Assembly (NCBI RefSeq): GCF_029625295.1
Contig: NZ_CP121112.1
Span: forward strand, 2,914,001 to 2,978,000
DNA length: 64,000 bases
Source: Flavobacterium gyeonganense
Lineage (GTDB): Bacteria > Bacteroidota > Bacteroidia > Flavobacteriales > Flavobacteriaceae
Reading direction: 5' to 3'
Below the pieces are notes generated by a model. The model was not told the origin of the DNA. It was given only the letters and a program-made list of their open reading frames with translations, and searched no databases. Below, piece after piece: positions 9,663-19,100 of the stretch (position 1 is its first letter; every line of letters begins with the position of its first letter). A program made the position numbers and the translations under genes.

Positions 9663-10279
9663 GAATATTAATTGCAGATGACCATCCATTTACCCTTTCG
9701 GGCACAAAAAGCTTTGTAGAATCTTATGGTTACAGAGTTGAAGATACCTGTTCAAATGGTATTACGGCACTAAATTTAATTAAATTACACTTACCGGATA
9801 TTGCTATTCTTGACATTAACATGCCAGGGCTAGATGGTCTCGACGTGGCCAAAGCAATACAGGAAAGTAAACTGAGAACTAAAATCATTTTGCTGACCAT
9901 GCACAAAGAAATGACCATATATAAAAAAGCAAAAGAATACGGGGTTTATGGTTATATTCTAAAAGAGCATGCTCAAACCGAATTAGAAAAATGTATTCAG
10001 GAAGTAAAAAAAGGAAATGAATATATCAGTATTTTTTTGAAAGATGATTTAATAAAAGATACTCCTAATGATACTAATGAACTGGCACATCTGACATTAT
10101 CTGAAAGGAAAATTATTGAACTGATCACGCAGCAAAAAACTACAAAACAAATTGCCGAGTTGTTATTTTTATCTGAAAAAACAGTTGAAGGCCACCGGAG
10201 CAAAATAATCGATAAGTTAGGCTTGCCTAAAGAAAAAAATGCATTATTGATTTGGGCCATGCAGAATAGTAAAAAATAG
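9659..10279 (+). CDS. NarL/FixJ-type response regulator
   Basis: This 206-residue DNA-binding regulator is co-transcribed with the TPR-kinase (ATGA overlap) and is its presumed phosphorylation target. The receiver domain spans about 1-120, with the acidic pair Asp7/Asp8, phospho-acceptor Asp52 (Ile-Leu-Asp-Ile-Asn-Met-Pro) and a conserved Lys in Tyr-Ile-Leu-Lys-Glu. The LuxR-type HTH spans about 140-200 (Leu-Thr-Leu-Ser-Glu-Arg-Lys-Ile, then Ser-Glu-Lys-Thr-Val-Glu-Gly-His). All catalytic residues are present. The regulon is unknown; the divergent T9SS gene is a plausible target by position only. Confidence 0.92.
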   Translation: MRILIADDHPFTLSGTKSFVESYGYRVEDTCSNGITALNLIKLHLPDIAILDINMPGLDGLDVAKAIQESKLRTKIILLTMHKEMTIYKKAKEYGVYGYILKEHAQTELEKCIQEVKKGNEYISIFLKDDLIKDTPNDTNELAHLTLSERKIIELITQQKTTKQIAELLFLSEKTVEGHRSKIIDKLGLPKEKNALLIWAMQNSKK

Positions 10280-10320
10280 ATTTATATAGTCATACTTCTG
10301 AAAATTAAATTTCTAATTTA

Positions 10321-10392
10321 GACCTGATAGCAGCGGCATCCTGTTGTTGCGGGGTTCGCAACAACAGATACAGCGGATAGCAGGACTGAAGG
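10321..10392. repeat. Dispersed palindromic repeat with perfect 11-bp hairpin
   Basis: The outer sequences GATAGCAGCGGCATCC and GATACAGCGGATAGCAGG flank a perfect hairpin, CTGTTGTTGCG (10341-10351) pairing with CGCAACAACAG (10357-10367) around GGGTT. This form is common between genes in Flavobacterium. The rest of the 10280-10552 gap holds further low-complexity repeat sequence (Cttag-rich, about 10440-10475) and the pirin promoter. Confidence 0.75.
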
Positions 10393-10478
10393 TCTTGTGA
10401 AAACTAAAATTACTGCTCCCGAAAATCAGCACAATATAAAACCTTAGAATCTTAGCAACTCAGAATCTCAAAACCTTT

Positions 10479-10524
10479 CTTAATCTACATTAAGTGCGTT
10501 TTGCTTACTACCGCCGTAAATTTG
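10479..10524 (+). promoter_or_regulatory. Pirin promoter with palindromic operator shared with yceI-type gene
   Basis: The palindrome CTTAATCTACATTAAG (10479-10494; CTTAA-N6-TTAAG) lies 22 bases before the -7 element TAAATTTG (10517-10524). The same palindrome at the same spacing precedes the YceI gene (11437-11482), and bases in between are also conserved (AAGTGC, CTTACT, CCGTA). It is probably the site of a dimeric repressor or activator overlapping the -33 region. Confidence 0.75.
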
Positions 10525-10552
10525 TACTATAAATTAATAAAAACACAAAATC

Positions 10553-11269
10553 ATGGAAAATATAGTATTGCACAAAGCAGAAACAAGAGGAAATGCAAAT
10601 CACGGATGGTTGAACGCTTATCACAGCTTTAGTTTTGCAAGCTGGTACAATCCGGACAGAATTCAGTTTGGAGCTCTTCGTGTTTTGAACGATGACACGA
10701 TTGCAGGAGGAATGGGATTTGGAACGCATCCACATGATAATATGGAAATTATTACCATTCCGCTTGAAGGAGATTTAGCTCACAAAGACAGTATGGGAAA
10801 TACTGAAATCATTAAAAATGGCGATGTTCAGGTAATGAGCGCCGGAACCGGAATTCAGCATAGTGAGTTTAACCCGAATGCAGATCAGCAGACTAAATTG
10901 TTGCAAATCTGGCTGTTTCCAAACAAAAGGAATGTAGAGCCGCGTTATCAGCAAATTACTTTGAATGTTGCAGACAGACACAATAAATTGTCTCAGATTT
11001 TGTCTCCAAATGCAGATGACGAGGGAGTTTGGATTCATCAGGATGCCTGGTTTAACATGGGTAATTTTGACGCTGGAACTTCAACCGAATATAAAATCAA
11101 AAAAGAAGGAAACGGCGTTTATGCTTTCATCCTAAAAGGAAACGTAACCATCAACGGTCAGGAATTAAATACCCGTGATGCTGTTGGGATTTCAGGAACT
11201 GACACTTTAAACATAATAGCAAATACAGATGCTGAGTTTTTATTGATGGACATTCCAATGAATTATTAA
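10553..11269 (+). CDS. Pirin family protein (bicupin)
   Basis: This 238-residue cytoplasmic bicupin has the metal-binding motif of pirins in the N-terminal cupin: His-Pro-His-Asp-Asn-Met-Glu at about 62-68 and Ile-Gln-His-Ser-Glu-Phe at about 100-105. Some family members have quercetin 2,3-dioxygenase activity, and others act in redox or stress responses; the substrate here cannot be told. It is transcribed alone, with a strong terminator at 11301-11344. Its promoter carries the operator found in front of the YceI gene, so the two are probably co-regulated. Confidence 0.9.
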   Translation: MENIVLHKAETRGNANHGWLNAYHSFSFASWYNPDRIQFGALRVLNDDTIAGGMGFGTHPHDNMEIITIPLEGDLAHKDSMGNTEIIKNGDVQVMSAGTGIQHSEFNPNADQQTKLLQIWLFPNKRNVEPRYQQITLNVADRHNKLSQILSPNADDEGVWIHQDAWFNMGNFDAGTSTEYKIKKEGNGVYAFILKGNVTINGQELNTRDAVGISGTDTLNIIANTDAEFLLMDIPMNY

Positions 11270-11300
11270 TTCAGTAAGAAAAAAATAATACCTGTACGTT

Positions 11301-11344
11301 AAAACGATAATTTATCTGTAAATCAGATTGTTATCGTTTTTTTA
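11301..11344 (+). terminator. Intrinsic terminator after pirin gene
   Basis: AAAACGATAA (11301-11310) pairs with TTATCGTTTT (11331-11340), and the T-run continues to 11343. Confidence 0.85.
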
Positions 11345-11436
11345 TTTGCTTTCTTGAAAAAACTAAAAAAGAAAGGTTAATTTTATGAATAGACTTAGTT
11401 CTGGTTAGCATAATCAAATAAGATTATATTTTCTTT

Positions 11437-11482
11437 CTTAATCTAGGTTAAGTGCTTTAGACTTACTGTCACCGTACCTTTG
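11437..11482 (+). promoter_or_regulatory. YceI-type gene promoter with shared palindromic operator
   Basis: The palindrome CTTAATCTAGGTTAAG (11437-11452) is followed 22 bases later by the -7 element TACCTTTG (11475-11482). Sequence and spacing match the pirin promoter. Confidence 0.75.
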
Positions 11483-11520
11483 TCTTATCAAAATGAAATT
11501 AATATTTAAAAAATAAAATT

Positions 11521-12054
11521 ATGGCAACTACAAAATGGTCAATTGACCCAACTCACTCAGAAATTGGTTTTAAAGTTAAACACATGATGTTTACAAATGT
11601 TTCAGGAAAATTTGGAACTTACGATGCAACAATCACTACAGAAGGGGATGATTTCGAAAATGCAGTAATTGAATTTTCAGGAGATATCGCTTCTATAGAT
11701 ACTGCCAATGCTGACAGGGATAATCACTTAAAAAGCGGTGATTTTTTTGATGCTGAAAATCATCCAAAACTGACTTTCAAAGCTTCTTCATTCAAAAAAA
11801 TCAATGATGAAAAGTATGAAATCACTGGAGATTTAAACATCAGAGGTGTAGCAAAAACAGTAACTTTTCCAGTAGAATTCAGCGGAATCCTGACTGATCC
11901 ATGGGGAAATACTAAAGTTGGTTTGAGTATCGAAGGAAAAATCAACCGTAAAGACTGGGGTCTAAACTGGAACTCTGCTCTTGAAACCGGTGGCGTTTTG
12001 GTTGGCGAAGAAGTGAAACTAAACATTGAATTGCAATTTGCTAAACAGGCTTAA
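11521..12054 (+). CDS. YceI family lipid-binding protein
   Basis: This is a 177-residue YceI-like protein, a lipocalin-type beta-barrel that binds isoprenoid or other amphiphilic lipids in characterised members. The conserved N-terminus (Trp-x-Ile-Asp-Pro-Thr-His-Ser-Glu-Ile-Gly-Phe-x-Val-Lys-His) and the Lys-x-Trp-Gly-Leu-Asn-Trp-Asn motif near residue 140 are present. There is no signal peptide, so it is probably cytoplasmic, unlike periplasmic E. coli YceI. It is monocistronic and shares a promoter/operator layout with pirin, which suggests a common stress or redox signal. Confidence 0.92.
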   Translation: MATTKWSIDPTHSEIGFKVKHMMFTNVSGKFGTYDATITTEGDDFENAVIEFSGDIASIDTANADRDNHLKSGDFFDAENHPKLTFKASSFKKINDEKYEITGDLNIRGVAKTVTFPVEFSGILTDPWGNTKVGLSIEGKINRKDWGLNWNSALETGGVLVGEEVKLNIELQFAKQA

Positions 12055-12093
12055 TTATTATTTATTCTTTTTCATAATCAAAAGAATTTAAAT

Positions 12094-12137
12094 AAGAAAC
12101 CCTTCCTGAACTTTTGTTTAAGAAGGGTTTCTTTTAT
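12094..12137. terminator. Intrinsic terminator between yceI-type gene and fabD
   Basis: AAGAAACCCTTC (12094-12105) pairs with GAAGGGTTTCTT (12122-12133) and is followed by TTTA. It lies between convergent genes and probably works in both directions. Confidence 0.85.
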
Positions 12138-12153
12138 TATTTAAAACTAAATT

Positions 12154-13029
12154 TTAAGCATTCGCCGTAGCAGCTTCTTTATCAATTTTGTTGATTAAAC
12201 CGGCTAATACTTTTCCAGGCCCAACTTCTGTGAACAAAGTAGCACCGTCAGCAATCATTTGCTGTACAGACTGTGTCCATTTTACAGCAGCAGTTAACTG
12301 AATAATTAAGTTCTTTTTGATTTCGTCAGCATCAGAAACAGCATTTGCCGTTACGTTTTGGTACACCGGACAAATTGGAGCTGAAAAAGTAGTCGCTTCA
12401 ATAGCTGCTGCCAGTTCTTCTCTTGCAGGTTCCATCATTGGCGAGTGAAAAGCACCTCCAACAGGTAAAATCAAAGCACGTTTTGCTCCGGCAGCTTTCA
12501 TTGCTTCACACGCTTTTTCAACCGCTGAAGTTTCTCCAGAAATTACCAATTGTCCTGGACAGTTGTAATTTGCAGCAACCACAACTCCGTCGATAGAAGC
12601 ACAAACTTCTTCTACAATATTATCCGCAAGTCCTAAAACTGCTGCCATTGTTGAAGGTGTTATTTCGCAGGCTTTTTGCATTGCCAAAGCACGCTGTGAA
12701 ACTAATTTCAAACCATCTTCAAAAGATAAAGCTCCGTTAGCAACCAATGCAGAAAATTCTCCTAGAGAGTGTCCAGCCACCATTTCAGGTTTAAAATCAT
12801 CACCTAAAGTTTTTGCCAGAATAACCGAATGTAAAAAAACAGCCGGCTGTGTTACTTTAGTTTCTTTTAGTTCTTCGGCAGTGCCTTCAAACATGATATC
12901 TGTAATTCTGAAACCTAAAATTTCATTTGCTTTTTCGAATAGTTCTTTTGCTAATAGGGATGTTTCATATAAGTCTTTGCCCATTCCTGTAAATTGTGCG
13001 CCCTGACCCGGAAATACGTATGCTTTCAT
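12154..13029 (-). CDS. fabD: Malonyl-CoA:ACP transacylase
   Basis: FabD loads malonyl from CoA onto acyl carrier protein to supply fatty acid elongation. The 291-residue length is normal. It opens with Phe-Pro-Gly-Gln-Gly-Ala-Gln and carries the nucleophile elbow Gly-His-Ser-Leu-Gly-Glu at about 90-95. The catalytic His lies in Gly-Gly-Ala-Phe-His-Ser-Pro-Met at about 196-203, and Glu-Val-Gly-Pro-Gly-Lys-Val-Leu is near the end. No other fab genes are adjacent. A TATTTTTG at 13087-13094 on the minus strand may be its own promoter. Confidence 0.95.
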   Translation of the reverse strand: MKAYVFPGQGAQFTGMGKDLYETSLLAKELFEKANEILGFRITDIMFEGTAEELKETKVTQPAVFLHSVILAKTLGDDFKPEMVAGHSLGEFSALVANGALSFEDGLKLVSQRALAMQKACEITPSTMAAVLGLADNIVEEVCASIDGVVVAANYNCPGQLVISGETSAVEKACEAMKAAGAKRALILPVGGAFHSPMMEPAREELAAAIEATTFSAPICPVYQNVTANAVSDADEIKKNLIIQLTAAVKWTQSVQQMIADGATLFTEVGPGKVLAGLINKIDKEAATANA

Positions 13030-13102
13030 TTGTCTAATTTATTTTTTTGTTTTTTTTGAAATTGAAAATTAGTTTCAATTGAAAGGCAAAAATAGCAATT
13101 TT

Positions 13103-13465
13103 TTAGCTCGTATAATCCTTAAAAATGTAAATCCATGCTAATCTTGAGAATCGGAGATTAAAAGAAGTCAACACGATAATGACAACTGCAATAATCGGTA
13201 TAATTCTTAAATCGAACGTATTTTCAAAGAAAAACTGAGCGATACAATACGTTGCAATTCCCTGAGCTACTGTCAAACCATAATTTACATACATGGCGCC
13301 AAAGAAAAAACCGGGTTCTTTTTGAAATTTATAATGACAATGACTGCAGGTTTCATTCATTTTCGGGAAGCCAAAATTCAGGAAAATATTCTTGTCTTTA
13401 AAAACTTTTCCTTTATGACAAACCGGACATTCGTTACTTAAAATATGAGTTAATGCACTAGACAT
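13103..13465 (-). CDS. DUF983 family membrane protein
   Basis: This 120-residue protein has an N-terminal zinc-ribbon-like pair, Cys-Pro-Val-Cys at about 14-17 and Cys-Ser-His-Cys at about 40-43, followed by the family motif Pro-Gly-Phe-Phe-Phe-Gly-Ala-Met-Tyr. Two or three hydrophobic segments follow in the C-terminal half. This is the DUF983 pattern; the function is unknown. It lies upstream of fabD with a 73-bp gap and has its own likely promoter (13489-13496). Confidence 0.85.
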   Translation of the reverse strand: MSSALTHILSNECPVCHKGKVFKDKNIFLNFGFPKMNETCSHCHYKFQKEPGFFFGAMYVNYGLTVAQGIATYCIAQFFFENTFDLRIIPIIAVVIIVLTSFNLRFSRLAWIYIFKDYTS

Positions 13466-13488
13466 GATATTGTTGTTTTATATTTATA

Positions 13489-13496
13489 CAAAGGTA
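13489..13496 (-). promoter_or_regulatory. -7 element TACCTTTG for DUF983 gene
   Basis: On the minus strand TACCTTTG matches TAnnTTTG and lies 23 bp before the ATG. The -33 element is not clear. Confidence 0.5.
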
Positions 13497-13637
13497 AATC
13501 AGATTCTTTCAAAACCTTTTTTATATCTTCGCTAATTATAGCACAATAAAGACATTTTCACCTAAATTTTTAAAAATTTAAATTCCAAATTAAAAAATCA
13601 CGATTGAATAATCTAAAAAGAAAAATATTGTCTGCTT

Positions 13638-14501
13638 ATGAAAAAATATCCGGTTTATAGTGTAGAAAATTTTAGCTGTAATGATATTCATCGTGAATTT
13701 TATGTGAATACCTTTAAAGAGCATTTAAAAAGTCACAGTTTTGTTGAAGAACCGCACCGGCATGATTCGTATCTGATGGTGTTTTTTACAGATGGTTCAG
13801 GTATACATGAAATCGATTTTGACCGTTTTGAAATTAAGAAAGGCAGTTTATTTGTGCTACAGCCCGGGCAAATGCATCATTGGAGTTTGTCTGAAGATAT
13901 TGAAGGCTTTGTGATTATATTTTCCCAGGAACTTTACAATTTATATTTCGGAAAGAAAAACATCAATAATTACAACTTTTATCATTCGATTCACAACCGT
14001 CCGGAAATGCTTTTTGAAGGCAGTGAAGCACCTAAAATTTTGCCTTATTTCAATCTTTTGATAGAAGAAAATAGTCAGCATAATAATTTCCAGTTGGATA
14101 AAATGCTTAATTTATTGGATTGCATTCATATTGAAATTTCACGAAAATACAGCGAAACTTATTCACATCAGGCGCATTCGTACAACATCAAAATAAACAC
14201 ATTCGAAAAGCTTTTGGAACAGTATTTTAAAACAGAAAAATCGCCTTCTTTTTATGCTGAAAAATTAAATATTACCCTGAAACACCTCAATCGGATTTGT
14301 AATGAAATTTTACAAAAAACAGCCACAGAAGTAATTATGGACCGGGTGATTCTTGAAATCAAACGAATGCTGACGGATAAACAACTGGCCGTAAACGAAG
14401 TTGCATCGGCTATTGGATATGATGATTACTCTTATTTTTCAAGGGTTTTCAAAAAACAAACCGGGCTTTCTCCAACGGCTTTTCGGGAATTGAAAAATTA
14501 A
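13638..14501 (+). CDS. AraC family transcriptional regulator with cupin sensor domain
   Basis: This is a 287-residue regulator. An N-terminal cupin (about 20-110; Pro-His-Arg-His-Asp-Ser-Tyr, then Gln-Pro-Gly-Gln-Met-His) is a likely small-molecule sensor. The C-terminal AraC double helix-turn-helix spans about 190-287, with the conserved Ile-Gly-Tyr-Asp-Asp-Tyr-Ser-Tyr-Phe-Ser-Arg-Val-Phe-Lys-Lys-Gln-Thr-Gly signature. It stands alone and converges on the nitrate region across a repeat element. Its target and ligand are unknown. Confidence 0.9.
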   Translation: MKKYPVYSVENFSCNDIHREFYVNTFKEHLKSHSFVEEPHRHDSYLMVFFTDGSGIHEIDFDRFEIKKGSLFVLQPGQMHHWSLSEDIEGFVIIFSQELYNLYFGKKNINNYNFYHSIHNRPEMLFEGSEAPKILPYFNLLIEENSQHNNFQLDKMLNLLDCIHIEISRKYSETYSHQAHSYNIKINTFEKLLEQYFKTEKSPSFYAEKLNITLKHLNRICNEILQKTATEVIMDRVILEIKRMLTDKQLAVNEVASAIGYDDYSYFSRVFKKQTGLSPTAFRELKN

Positions 14502-14507
14502 ATTTTT

Positions 14508-14599
14508 AAACCATATAAGTGATATAAGTTCATTGAAGCTCTGAGTCTAATTCATTCAAAAGCAAAACTTACATTTCTTATTAATCATTTATATGGTTT
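14508..14599. repeat. Dispersed repeat flanked by inverted AAACCATATAA ends
   Basis: AAACCATATAA (14508-14518) and the complementary end TTATATGGTTT (14589-14599) bound a 92-bp element between convergent genes. The 25-bp stretch 14510-14534 recurs exactly, in inverse orientation, at 55717-55741. Confidence 0.7.
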
Positions 14600-14604
14600 G
14601 AAAT

Positions 14605-16038
14605 CTATGCAGTAACAGATTCTAAAATTTTAAAATTACTTTTTGGTGCTTCACATAAGGAGCAGCAATAGGTTTCGGCTAAATCTGTGAATAAAATACC
14701 TTTTGGAATGTTCTGGCTAGCATCGCCATATTCAGGATTATAGAGTGAGAGACATTCCTGGCATTGGTAAATATCCAATTGAGGTTTTTCTTTTTTCTGA
14801 TTTTTTTCGACTGTTTCAGGAATTGAATTTCCTAACTCTTCAAAATATTTTCGACTTAATTCAATCAAAATTGTTGGCAGCTCCAGTTTGTCTATATCTT
14901 GTGAATGTACAATATATTCTCGTGTATTAGGATCAAAATTTTTCGCATACAACACATTGTAAGTGTCACGAATCTTAATCGACTCCAGATCTTTAGGTAA
15001 ATCATTTTTCTCCACTACAATCGAAGTAAAATAATGCCCGTCACGGTTGTATTCAGAGATTCCGAAATTTAATCCGTAGGTACTGATGTCAAACTGATCC
15101 AGTGTTCTTACCAAAAAGGTTTTAAGGTTCAGCGCCCATTCCATTGCTACCGGTAAATGCCAGTTCAGTTCTAAAAGTGAATGACGCACATTGATTCCTT
15201 TTTTTCCTAAAAATTTCTCCCATTCCAGTTTTCGGTCTTTAGGAATCCCTTTTACAATAAAGGATTTCCACGGTGTGATACAGATTTTACCGATTTTACA
15301 ATCGAAACACAAATCACACATTTCTTTCAGGAAATCCAAATCGTAAAGATTATTTCTCCAATACAAACCAAGCCAATATTGGTCAATTCCCATTCTGTTC
15401 ATCCCTTCATAATACGGAAAAGGATAAAACGGAACATTCAAAGGTTTATCAATTGTTCTGTTGTTGGTGTCCAGAGCTTCTGTAACCAAACTAAAAATCA
15501 GGTCAATTCCGCAGGATTCTTCAGTGGTAACAATGCGCTCAATTTCATAGTAAAATGTCGCAATATCCCAGCTGTAAATCAATACCGGATACACTTCCAT
15601 ACGCTGCCACTTCGGCAAACGAATATAGAGATACCAGTAATCTTCATGTTCTGAAGCAATGAAATTAAGATGTCCTGTAAACAATGGAACCAGCTGCTGC
15701 TTAGGATCGTTGATGTTTACCTTAAGCTTGGGCTGGTCTTTAAATTGTTCTAAAATATATAAAAACTTATTTCCGGTCAGCCAGTTGGTGTTTCTGAAAA
15801 TATCTGTAGAAACATATGACGAAACGATATTATTGCCGCTCTTTTCATCCGGAAAAACAAAATGATGTTTCCCCATTTTTTCTTTATCCAAAGCTTTAAA
15901 GCCTTTTGGAAAAATAATATCCTGTCTTGAACCAAATGAAATCGAATCCAAACCCTGATCCGCAGCCATATTGACCACTTCTCTAAGTTCCCCCGGCGAA
16001 ATAACGCCTCCTTTTACTATTAATCTCGTTAATTCCAT
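14605..16038 (-). CDS. Nitrite/sulfite-reductase-like protein with C-terminal rubredoxin domain
   Basis: This 477-residue protein is encoded 128 bp downstream of the nitrate reductase gene on the same strand. The N-terminal part resembles a ferredoxin-like half-domain of nitrite/sulfite reductases (Phe-Gly-Ser-Arg-Gln-Asp-Ile-Ile-Phe-Pro at 35-44), and a second such segment (Ile-Thr-Pro-Trp-Lys-Ser-Phe-Ile-Val-Lys-Gly-Ile) follows at about 254-265. The Cys-x5-Cys / Cys-x3-Cys motifs that hold siroheme and [4Fe-4S] are not seen. Instead there is a compact cluster Cys241, Cys244, Cys247, Cys253. Residues about 425-470 form a rubredoxin with two Cys-x2-Cys pairs. It is probably an electron-transfer or assembly partner of the reductase rather than a nitrite reductase. 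This is inference. Confidence 0.75.
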   Translation of the reverse strand: MELTRLIVKGGVISPGELREVVNMAADQGLDSISFGSRQDIIFPKGFKALDKEKMGKHHFVFPDEKSGNNIVSSYVSTDIFRNTNWLTGNKFLYILEQFKDQPKLKVNINDPKQQLVPLFTGHLNFIASEHEDYWYLYIRLPKWQRMEVYPVLIYSWDIATFYYEIERIVTTEESCGIDLIFSLVTEALDTNNRTIDKPLNVPFYPFPYYEGMNRMGIDQYWLGLYWRNNLYDLDFLKEMCDLCFDCKIGKICITPWKSFIVKGIPKDRKLEWEKFLGKKGINVRHSLLELNWHLPVAMEWALNLKTFLVRTLDQFDISTYGLNFGISEYNRDGHYFTSIVVEKNDLPKDLESIKIRDTYNVLYAKNFDPNTREYIVHSQDIDKLELPTILIELSRKYFEELGNSIPETVEKNQKKEKPQLDIYQCQECLSLYNPEYGDASQNIPKGILFTDLAETYCCSLCEAPKSNFKILESVTA

Positions 16039-16166
16039 GTTCTTATAGTTTTATTAGTTTGCTTCGCCGGTTCGGCTTCCAGCCTCGGGTCAAGTTTCAG
16101 ATTCCAAGTTATGCTCGATGCGGTTAACTTGAAACCTGAAACAAAGAAAACCTGAAACAATTTTTT

Positions 16167-19100
16167 TTAAACTTTACATTTCGCTAAAATCTCTTTAACC
16201 TCTGTTTTACAGCTTCCGCAGCCTAATCCGGCTCCGGTATTTTTACATAAATCAGTAAAATTATTTACTCCGCTTTTTATTGTTTCTTCGATGTTTCCGG
16301 CTCCAACCTGGCTACAGGAACAAACTAGTTTTCCGAGAACAGGTTTGGCGTTGGAACTTCCTCTAAGCAATAAATTTCGTTTTTCAGACAATTCGATTTT
16401 GCTTTCGATCATCGTTTTGAATTCGGCAAATTCATTTTTGTCACCCATCAAAATGGCACCTACCAATAAATCATTTTTAACGATGCATTTTTTGTAATAA
16501 CGCTGTTTTAAATCGGCAAAAACAATTTCTTCATACGAGTCATCGTTTTCCGGAATTTCAACATCACCAATACTGCATAAATTAATATCTTCCAATTTCA
16601 GGATGTTCATTAAAACAGAACCTTTGTAGTAACTGCTGATATCACCGGCCAAAAAGTTGGCCAAAATGTCTGCCTGCTCTTCTGCAGCTGACGTGATTCC
16701 GAATAACTGGTTGTTGAATTCGGCTATTTCTCCAATGGCATAAATATCCGGATTTGACGATTGTAAATACTGGTTTACTTTTACTCCGCGCCCGCATGAA
16801 AGCCCGGTTTCACGTGCAATTTCAATATTTGGAATAGTTCCAATGGTGTAAACAATAGCGTTTGCTGTAAGGATTCGTCCACTTTTTAAAGCGATTTCAA
16901 GTTCGTTTTCGTTATCGGTTTCAAAAACGGTGCTCACCTCATTATCAAAATAAATCTGGATATCGCGAAGCTGTACCTCTTCGGCCAGTAATTTACTTGA
17001 AACACGATCCAACTGACGTTCCATCAATCGGGAAGCTCTTTGTATAATAGTTGTTTTTACTTTTTTATGTTTTAAAGCTGCTGCTAATTCTAATCCTAAT
17101 AATCCTCCACCAACGATCACTACATGCTGTTCTTCCGGAGGTAAATTGGTATTGTCAAGGTGTGCTTTTAAACGATCGGCATCCTCTTTTCGTCTTACAG
17201 TAAAACGTCCCGGCAAATGTAATTGAGCGTTTTCAGGCACAAAAGGACGGCTTCCTGTTGCTAAAATCAAAGAATCAAAAGTGTGTGTATCGCCTAAAGT
17301 ATCTATTATTGTTTTTTCGGCAGCATTTATTTTACCAACAGCAACACCTGCATTCATGGTAATTTTCAACTTGTTTAATGCTTCGCCATCCTTAACCTTT
17401 AATAATTGCTGCCAGGAAAATTCGCCTGTCATATATTCCGGAAGCAATACACGATTGTAAAACGGATTTATTTCATTTGAAAAAACTACAATTTCATCAG
17501 TAGAATTGAATTCACGATAATTCTGAATGAAGCGGAAAGCCGCAGCACCTGCTCCTACAATTGCAATTTTCTGAAAAGGTTTTACATACTTGGCAATAGA
17601 AACCGTGGTATATTTAAAATCCGGTTCTTTTGAAACGGGGTCAACCAATGTGTTGGTTAAATTATTGGTTCTGTTCAAATCGTTTTCAAGTTGTTTTCCC
17701 CAATGCATTGGCAGAAAAACCACTTTTTCCCTGATTGAATCGGTAACTTTTGCCTTTACGCGAACTTCTCCGTTTTTACTCGTTACAATTACTATATCAC
17801 CATCTTTAATATCTGCTTTAAAAGCATCAATTGGATTAATCTCCAAAACCGGACTTGGTGTATGGGTCATTAAACGTGATACTTTCCCGGTTTTTGTCAT
17901 AGTGTGCCATTGGTCACGAACTCTTCCTGTAGTCAGAATAAATGGAAATTGAGGAGATGGCTGTTCCGATGTATTTTCAATAGAGGTTGGTAAATTAAAA
18001 ATCGCTTTTTGAGAAGGCGTATAGAATTTTTTATCCGTAAAAAGGCGCGGTGTTCCGGGATGTCCATAATCAGGAACCGGCCATTGAAAAGTACCTTCGG
18101 TTTTTAATCGGTTATAATTTAAGAATGAAATATCAATATTGGTGTTTTTGGTCAGTGCGCAATGCTCTTTGTAGATTTCTTCGGCATTATTGAAGTTGAA
18201 ACCGTTGAAATTCATTTTTTTAGCAAAGCGAATTAAAATTTCAATATCCGGAAGTGCTTCTCCGGGAGCATTTATTCCTTTTGGCAAATAGGAGATACGG
18301 CGCTCAGAGTTCGTCATCGTACCATCTTTTTCAAGCCATCCTGCTGCAGGCAATAATAAATCGGCATATTTAGCCGTATCCGCATTATGCGAAATATCCT
18401 GAACGACAACAAATTTGGCATTTTGAAGTGCTTTTTCGACACGACGGGAATCAGGTAAGCTTACTAACGGATTGGTACAGATAATCCAAACGGCTTTCAT
18501 TTTACCAGATTCCAATGCTTCGAACATTTCTGTTGCTGTCAGACCTGGTTTTTCTGAAATTGAATCAACTCCCCAAAAATCGGCTACTTCTTTTCGATGT
18601 TCCGGATTTGCGAGATCTTTATGAGCGGCAAGTAAACTCGCCATTCCGCCAACTTCTCTTCCGCCCATTGCATTAGGCTGTCCTGTCAGCGAAAAAGGGC
18701 CTGAACCTGGTTTACCAACCTGACCTGTTAAAAGTGATAAATTCAGTAAAGCGGTATTTTTATCTACCCCAACTGCACTTTGATTTAATCCCATTGCCCA
18801 TAAGGAGATAAATCCTTTTGCTTTTCCGATGGTATCAGCGGCAAGTTTAATGTCGTTTACTGAAATTCCGCATAATTTTGAGGCTTTTTCCAGTGAAGTT
18901 CCTAAAACTAAATCTTTATATTGTTTAAAATTTTCGGCATGATTTTTTACAAAATCGTGATCTACATATCCTTTTTCGATGATGCGCTTGGCCATTGCAT
19001 GATATAAAATAATATCAGAACCCGGAATAATCTGCAAATGCAAATCGGCAAAAGCGGCTGTATCTGTTCGTCTTGGATCAACTACAATGATTTTTACTTT

